Assembly (NCBI RefSeq): GCF_024763615.1
Contig: NC_077222.1
Location: 8,370,001-8,434,000 of the forward strand
Origin: Phlebotomus papatasi
Taxonomy: Eukaryota > Arthropoda > Insecta > Diptera > Psychodidae
DNA: 64,000 bases
Direction: 5' to 3'
Shown: positions 58,106 through 64,000 of the stretch, in pieces
Position numbering within the stretch: the stretch's first letter is position 1
How the letters are laid out: every line of letters starts with the position of its first letter
Position numbers and translations under genes: made by a program
Notes under the pieces: generated by a model
What the model was told of the DNA's origin: nothing
What the model saw: only the letters and a program-made list of their open reading frames with translations
Databases searched by the model: none

Positions 58106-58485
58106 ACTAGTGGCAAGGGGTGAATAAGTGGCACTCACAATGCACTGTGAGCGGCAATCGGCTAAATTGTGCCGATTTGGAGCTAAAAATAGACAGATTG
58201 ATATTATTTTACGATGAAATCAACAGATCGTCTCAATTTGGCCAAAGAGCGACCGATTGGCGTGTTCATTTGCAAAAATCGGCAGATCGGCACGATTTTA
58301 CTGAAATATCGGTAGATTTAAATTCAGTATAGAATTCGTTTTAACTTGTATAACATCATAAATTTCCTACAGACAATTCCAGTGGTAAATTTTAACGTAC
58401 TGTACTGGAAATACTAATCTTCTAGACTTACTCGGCACAATTTTTACAAAAGATCGCCACTAACCCCTTGACTAGTGGTATTCAA
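58106..58485. mobile_element. MITE-like element Y
   Basis: CTAGTGGCAAGGGGTGAATA at the left is partly mirrored by CGCCACTAACCCCTTGACTA then GTGGTATTCAACCC at the right. Internal GATCGGCACGATTTT / ATTGTGCCGATTTGG words. Boundaries approximate. Confidence 0.5.
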
Positions 58486-58636
58486 CCCAGTGGTAGTAGC
58501 TTTTCTAAAACTATCCTAAAATTTCTGAAATTTTCAAAATTTAATAAAAATAATAATAAAACAAAAAAACAAAAATTATTTTCTTTTAAATTAAATTTGT
58601 AAGATTGATTTTGGAGAGGAATAATTTGATATCCCA

Positions 58637-58855
58637 TAGGGGAATATTGGTATGGTTCGCACAGAGTGAACCTTCAAACAACGCAAATTTCTCTTTATTG
58701 ACAAGGAGCTAGTTCGTTATTTCTTAGCCATAAGATAGATAATTATTAAGTTCATGAGACGAGATGAGAAATCGTAAGTCAGCTCTTTGCAAACAAAGAG
58801 AAAATTCACATCGTTTGAAGGTACACTCTGTGCGAACCATGCCTACATTCCCCTA
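58637..58855. mobile_element. MITE family J, copy 2
   Basis: 219 bp. TAGGGGAATATTGGTATGGT and CGAACCATGCCTACATTCCC then CTA. About 90% identical to J1 over its whole length, same orientation. Confidence 0.9.
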
Positions 58856-60610
58856 ACAGGTTTTATTTTACAAAATCTTTTTTAAAAGAAACAATTAAAA
58901 TTTATTTTAAGTCTTTTAAAGGCTGGTTTTATCCTTTGCTGTCTAGAAACAAAGTCTGTTTACTTTTGATTATTCTTTTCTGAGCTCAAAGCAAAGCATT
59001 TATTTGCTTTTCAAAATTCATTTTTATTTTTTTAATTTATTTATTTCAAATACTGCTTTTGAGCTAGAGCTCTTAAAAGCAAAATTTTGACAGATATATG
59101 TAGGTGTACAAAGAATTCAATGTTTGTGTGATAGCGGCCATCGCCGTCTTAGCGTTGGTAACCAATCTTCAGAGTAAAACGGTGGAAGCTTTTTGAGCTC
59201 TCCATTTTTTTCTATTTTTATAAGCGCCTTTGAATACTGTTTTAAGAATTTCATCAAAAAATCTTGATTAAGCTTGGATTCTTAAAAGGTGTGCACAATT
59301 TTTTAGCCTTTTTAAGGTTCAAGAATAGTGTGCAACTCTTTGAAATGTTGAAAATTCCTAATTTTACCACAAGATGCGCTGTCATATCGGGCCTTGTGAA
59401 ATTACAATTTCATCGTTAAAACTTTCCACTCTTCACGCACAATATTGTCACATAAAAATCCTTTGAAGCATTAACTTCCAAGAATTACGTACTTTTACTA
59501 AATTCTATTATAATCTCCATGAAATATTAAAAACGTGTTTGCAAAACAAGAGGTATTCAGTGTTGATGATTTTGGAGAATTTTGCGGTTGCCATAACAAA
59601 CATTAACTTCTCAGAACTGAAGTGCATGTCTTAATTTATGGCTGAGTTTAGGTAATGATGATGGGGGAGTTATTCTCTCTGGAGTGAGTAATAGGAATAC
59701 TTGAATCTTCACTTATTACATAAAATGCATTTTCATCAATAAGCTCATACGTGATTGACACATGTGACATATTGCAAAGTGTTTGACAGGCCCTTAAGAC
59801 GGAAAGTGACAGTCTAGCCGCTTGTGAACAATTAAGGTGTAGTTGCATCAATAACTCTGAATGCAACATAAGAACCGCTCTTTTAATGTCTGAAAGCTTA
59901 TAAGTGAAATTCTTCGTATTAATTACGAAAAAAAAGTATAGAGAAGAAGTCGCTCAATTTCATATAGATGATCAACTCTGTTGTTTATCAAGTTGTTTAC
60001 AACTATGCACATATATGGAACAGTGAGGAGACGCGCTTTCTATTGTATAAAAGCATCTCTCTCATTGTACTTATCTCTCTCACTCTGGGTAGAAATAAAT
60101 TGAAGATTTATTGCTGAAAATTTCACCCGAACGCACGACAATATGTGATGAGCTGAAAAATTAAGATTGTGAGTCTCAAAATTGATGATATATAGCACTA
60201 TGTGGTACCACATCGATATTCACTACATGATTATTTATTACACAATTTTCCATCAGGTAATGAACGCACATGATTGAATTGAAACACTCCAAAGGAATAT
60301 GTCTAATGATATATTCATCATTTGACTTAAATCACACGAATAATCACTTTTTGTTCACAACTATAAATCCATCATTGTCTAGCATATGTGACTGCGACAT
60401 ATTGCTGGGGAGAGACATCGAAATTTTCAATATTAATTATAACCACTATGAGTAATTAGCGAACTTTCCAAAAGATAAATTTCGGCAACCGTTCAGGTCT
60501 CTGGAGAGCAGCCAGCATTATTAAAATTTATTTGAATAAACCAACAAAATTATTTGAATGTTCACAGAACGCATATAATTTATAAGGCTTTGTAAAATAC
60601 TAAACTATAG
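58856..60610. other. No recognisable feature (1.75 kb)
   Basis: 59640-60470 is less AT-rich than its neighbours and carries no identified repeat. The frames there (73 and 61 codons) are not recognisable. Confidence 0.35.
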
Positions 60611-60749
60611 TAGGGGAGCACAGGGTAGTTTCACGCATGAGGTCTGAATTAAAACTTCCAGAGGAAGATAAGAAACTGAACCAAAACTTGGGTATAGGCT
60701 TAAAAGAAATAATAATTAATATTTCTTGTAAGTTGAGAGTCGACCGTTA

Positions 60750-60953
60750 GGCCGGCTTCAGACTAGAGGTTTAGTCCAGTTCCCGAATGTCTCAAAATCT
60801 TAAATTGCGGACAATTTTATTGCTTTTTGAGAGCCTAATTGATCATGTGTCCTTAATAATCCAATCCTAAGTGAAATTTTTTCATAAAATCGTAACTGAT
60901 AAGAAATTAGATCAGTTAAGCCATTTGGCTAAGCCTTAGGTCTGAAGCCCGTA
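60750..60953 (+). mobile_element. MITE family A, copy 8 (complete)
   Basis: 204 bp. GCCGGCTTCAGACTAGAGGT and GCCTTAGGTCTGAAGCCCGTA ends; TTA on both sides (60747-60749 and 60954-60956). The cleanest full-length copy. Confidence 0.92.
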
Positions 60954-60963
60954 TTAGGATGAT

Positions 60964-61071
60964 ATAAGTCAGATATTGGAATTTCGGTCTAAAAACTTTC
61001 TTGTTCTGGCCAATAAAAACATAAAGAAGAGCAAGAAAGTTTTTAGACCGAAATTCCAAAATCTGACTTAT
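60964..61071. repeat. Long hairpin, 40-bp arms
   Basis: ATAAGTCAGATATTGGAATT continuing to CTTTCTTG (60964-61003) is mirrored at 61032-61071 with one or two mismatches around a 28-bp loop. Directly right of A8. Confidence 0.9.
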
Positions 61072-61909
61072 ATTTCTTATATTTGATTGGTCAATATTAC
61101 AGTAAGGGTGAGTGTAATTATGAGGTCAAAGTGGTCTATATATTTTTTTTACTGTTTTTAAATCGATAGATAACCTATTTAAGAGTATATCAGAAGCCAA
61201 TTCGAAGTATTTCCGAAAATAAAGCGCCGAGAATATTTGCAAGCGTTCGGGCGCACATCTAGAACTTTAAAGTGCGTTTTCTTTTCTTCTAATATTTACA
61301 ATTTCTTCTTCGAATTTGCGGGAAAGATTAAAAAAATTGTAGCCCGATCGCAATGAATAAAGGCTTATTCTCTGCAGCATTAAATTCTCTTCTAGTTGAA
61401 CTAAAAGAATAATTTTAAGCCTATTTTTCTATTTTTTAAAATCCAAACTTTGTTTCAAAATGTATATTTTTCAAAAATCTTGAAAAAAAAGTTTCGATTT
61501 CACGATTAGCTTTGGGTTTTCTTAGTTTTTTTTCGATTTAAGCCATTTTACAAGTGAAATTTAAACAATTTGTTTATGAAAGAATTAAGTTTAGACCTTC
61601 TACTTAATGGTAAAATCAGGTTCAGTGAAATTTATTTGCATAATAGCCACTTTTGCCTGTACCGAATAACCTAACTGTGCCAAAATATACCTTTATTACT
61701 TTTTTTTTTAATTTTTTTTTGCTATTTTGTATAAAAAATGATGCAAAAAAAATGATGAACATTTTTCGATAAGAATCTTATTCTGTATAGTGCAAGGAAC
61801 ATAAATATTTGTAACAATAAAGAAAAAAATAATATGAAAAGTCGTTAAGCTGTTTGAAACTTGAAAGTGCTAAAAACTGTCCCGAATTACCACACGTTAC
61901 CCTATCTTT

Positions 61910-62238
61910 TAAACTAAATGTCTTATAATGTAGAATATGTATAATAAACTAATGATACTTTCCAAAGTTAATAATTTAAAAGAATTTTACATACTTTAAA
62001 ATTTATGTCAAAATCGAGGGGTATATTACTTAAATTGGATTTTTTAAAATACAGTTTTACAGTAATTTGCAAAAATATTACGGAAAAAACAAGGAAATTA
62101 TTTAATTGAGAGTTGAACTGAAAAATTTCAAGATCCTATGAACTGATTTTAAGATTTATTCAATCCAATATGGGCTTCGCGGGCGACCAGGGCCATAATG
62201 CATTTAAAGTTTATCAAGATGGTGAATATGGGCGTCTG
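61910..62238. other. No recognisable feature
   Basis: AT-rich. The ATGGTGAATATGG at 62219 was considered as a receptor exon start and rejected. Confidence 0.35.
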
Positions 62239-63330
62239 TAAGGGGTTACGTGGGTCACGCAGATTAAAAAACAGCATATTTTTTTTTACATTTTACTGCT
62301 CAAACTCAATGACAGAGTAGTTATATATTTTTTCAACTTGTCATCGTCCTGGAGCTTAAACGGTAAAAGATATTAACCTCCAGTCTTCAAAGACCCCCAA
62401 TAAAAAAAAGCAATATCTTCAGGCGTTTTCAATATTATAATAAAGAAATTGTTTAATTCAAGCATATAAAAGTACAACATTTAAATTATAATTTAGTAAT
62501 GGAAACTGCAGCGATTTTCTGGATTAGAGAGTGTATTCGGTGTTCGCCAGTTCACCTTAAGAGGAAAAGACTTTTCTGGTTTTGTCCAGAGCTTTCGGTC
62601 CCAATATGGACCTTTTTCAGTGGCTGGAAGGATATTTAAATTTATTTTGCAACATTTTCTTTCATTTTTTCGTTTTTACAAAGATCAATTTTGGATAATC
62701 TCAACACTCACTCGACTAAATTGTGTTTTCGCGGCTTTTCTCAGGGTTACGTTGATTTTTTTTGGTCACACATACGCGAAAACACAATTTATAGTTATTT
62801 TTAGTTCTATTTCCTGAAATTTTAATTTAAAAACTTAAAATATTCAGCCTTTTGGGCCGGATTTTCAAAGAACTCTTTGGAAAAAGCCTATTGTTTTGAT
62901 GGATAAGATTACTCAGAATAGATTCATCTGAAATTTAAAAACTAAATATTTTTTGTTAGCAAATAAGTTAAAAAGTCCTTGAACGAAGGATTTTATGTTT
63001 CCTTGATCACAAGTTACTTTAACATACTAGACAAAACGTTGAGTAAAATATGGCGAAAATGGTAATTTTTGTATAAAAACTTCCTAAAAATCAAAATTTT
63101 ATTTTTTTTATAAAAGCCCACCATTTAAATAAGTTTAGACATGATTTTACGCTTAGGGATTTTGTATGTTGTAAAATAATGTAAAGGTCTTGACAAATCG
63201 AGCCCCAACGGCTGAATTTTCAAAATTTGTAAAAGAAAATTTTACGAAAAAGAGTTGAAAAACTTTTATAAATTTTAGAAAATTGAATGATATACTTTAG
63301 TCTGCTTAGGAGTTTGAACTGAATAAAAAT
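62239..63330 (+). mobile_element. Element family M, copy 2 (right end not found)
   Basis: Starts TAAGGGGTTACGTGGGTC then the AACAGCATATTTTTTTTT of M1. Later blocks resemble M1 (TTTTAAGGGGC-free interior with GGCTGAATTTTCAAAATTTG near 63210). The right terminus is missing. The hammerhead-like segment near 62586-62620 appears inserted. Confidence 0.5.
62586..62620 (-). repeat. Hammerhead-like CTGAAAA...GAAAG motif
   Basis: On the minus strand: CTGAAAA, A, GGTCC, 5-nt loop, GGGACC, GAAAGCTCTGG. The stem GGTCC/GGACC is fully complementary. Third occurrence of this arrangement in the window. Confidence 0.45.
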
Positions 63331-63367
63331 ATTATACTAATTAGTACATAATTCTATAAGTAACTAA

Positions 63368-63475
63368 TGGCCACTACACACTAGAGAAATTTATGTCCAT
63401 ATTTGACAGTTTTTCGTATGAAAGCGTATGGTTTGCTTCAATATGAACATAAATTTCTTCAGTATTTAGGGGCCG
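63368..63475. mobile_element. MITE family T, copy 3
   Basis: 108 bp. GGCCACTACACACTAGAGAA, TATGTCCATATT and the mirrored GCTTCAATATGAACATAAAT; ends GGCC at both sides. Confidence 0.85.
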
Positions 63476-63642
63476 TAAGGATCGTCGTAGATTGTAAACT
63501 AAAAACCATTTCAGAGTAAGACATTTGCAGTCATGTTCTGTGTCATTTAAGTGGTTAAAATATTCTTTTATGAAACAAATGATCGAAATTGGTAATACTT
63601 TATATTTTTGTCCGAAAAAAATCAACATAGTAGAGACCTTTA

Positions 63643-63780
63643 TAGAGACTTCAGACTTAAGATTTGTTTAGCCATATCGCTTATGTTCTCAAATTTTGAA
63701 AAGTCATTGTAGGTTTTTAAGAAAAACGAAATTTCCGAGAACCGGACTTAGCCTTTAGTTCTAGTCTAAAACCTCTATTA
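63643..63780 (-). mobile_element. MITE family A, copy 9 (internally deleted)
   Basis: GACTTCAGACTTAAGATTTG then TTTAGCCATATCGCTT at the left; CGAGAACCGGACTTAGCCTT and TAGTCTAAAACC at the right. Confidence 0.65.
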
Positions 63781-63789
63781 TACGGTTTT

Positions 63790-63990
63790 TTAAGTAGAGG
63801 TTTAGCTCAGTTCCCGAAAGCCTCAAAATCCTAAATAACAAGAAATTTTATTGATTTTTCAAATTTTAATTTAATATTCATTTGCCTGTAATATGTAATC
63901 TTAAGACAAAATTTGTCCAAAACTCATGGTTGATAAGAAAATTAAAAAATTAAGCCATATGATTAATCCCTATATTAAAGCTTATATTAG
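63790..63990 (+). mobile_element. MITE family A, copy 10 (degenerate)
   Basis: TAGAGGTTTAGCTCAGTTCC, then CGAAAGCCTCAAAATCC and the family interior to TTAAGCCATATGATTAATCC. The outermost left bases are lost. Confidence 0.7.
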
Positions 63991-64000
63991 AGTCAAGTCA

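Larger units (their letters stand above)
60611..61909. mobile_element. Possible large element W with TA-GGG ends
   Basis: TAGGGGAGCACAGGGTAGTT at 60611 and, inverted at 61909, TAGGGTAACGTGTGGTAATT. The match is partial. A8 and a 40-bp-arm hairpin would be nested inside. Confidence 0.4.
38419..64000 (+). other. Presumed intron 4 (open at the window end)
   Basis: Begins GTACTGTAAAC after a phase-0 exon end. No exon matching the expected TM6, TM7 or C-tail was found to the end of the window, so this is a minimum of 25.6 kb. The content is the repeats listed separately plus unannotated AT-rich sequence. It could instead include the gene end if the last exons are very divergent or lost. Confidence 0.5.

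Noticed and set aside
62219..62240. ATGGTGAATATGG as a possible exon 5 start (family MVKMM)
   Set aside because: No acceptor AG fits the needed phase with conserved continuation; the next codons are not TM6 and run into element M2.

Overview
The window is 64 kb of AT-rich, repeat-dense animal DNA. It looks like a dipteran insect, possibly a nematoceran such as a sand fly; the species guess is inference and weak. I recognise one host protein-coding gene: the 5' part of a rhodopsin-family (class A) neuropeptide GPCR on the + strand that reads as the RYamide receptor (Drosophila CG5811 / RYa-R type). Four coding exons (26643-27244, 32225-32338, 38149-38267, 38339-38418) join in frame through canonical GT-AG introns and give 305 residues, from the start codon through TM5 and the start of intracellular loop 3. 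The exons for TM6, TM7 and the C-tail are not visible, so intron 4 would run at least 25.6 kb to the window end. A probable leader segment (26389-26642) follows a 3' splice site and carries four consecutive short upstream ORFs.

Nearly everything else recognisable is transposon-derived. The commonest elements are short non-autonomous DNA transposons (MITEs) with terminal inverted repeats. Family A (about 200 bp, ten copies or fragments) has 3-bp TWA target duplications of the PIF/Harbinger type. A second group comprises a dozen or more different families that share a terminal signature, TA then GGG(G/T)A. Family C (CACTGAG ends) and family P (CACACAGAGAA ends) also sit in TA targets. A 1.6-kb near-perfect palindrome and a 0.5-kb foldback have Tc1-like ends. 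Several elements are nested, in one place three deep.

Other repeats are a decayed mariner/Tc1-type transposase (51.1-52.1 kb, minus), a 5'-truncated jockey-clade LINE relic (46.9-47.8 kb, minus), several tRNA-derived SINE-like units (12.5, 17.2, 41.1 and 45.1 kb), a 1.4-kb minisatellite of about 20-bp units that switches orientation (24.0-25.4 kb), a tandem array with a basic unit near 127 bp and a 464-bp higher period (34.1-35.7 kb), and an (AAAT)n microsatellite (57.8 kb).

Layout: 1-26.4 kb is upstream DNA full of MITEs; 26.4-38.4 kb is the receptor 5' half with two introns of 5-6 kb and one of 71 bp; 38.4-64 kb is the presumed giant intron 4, also filled with repeats. No rRNA gene, functional tRNA, CRISPR array or bacterial-type operon was seen. 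All repeat families are named here by letters of my own.
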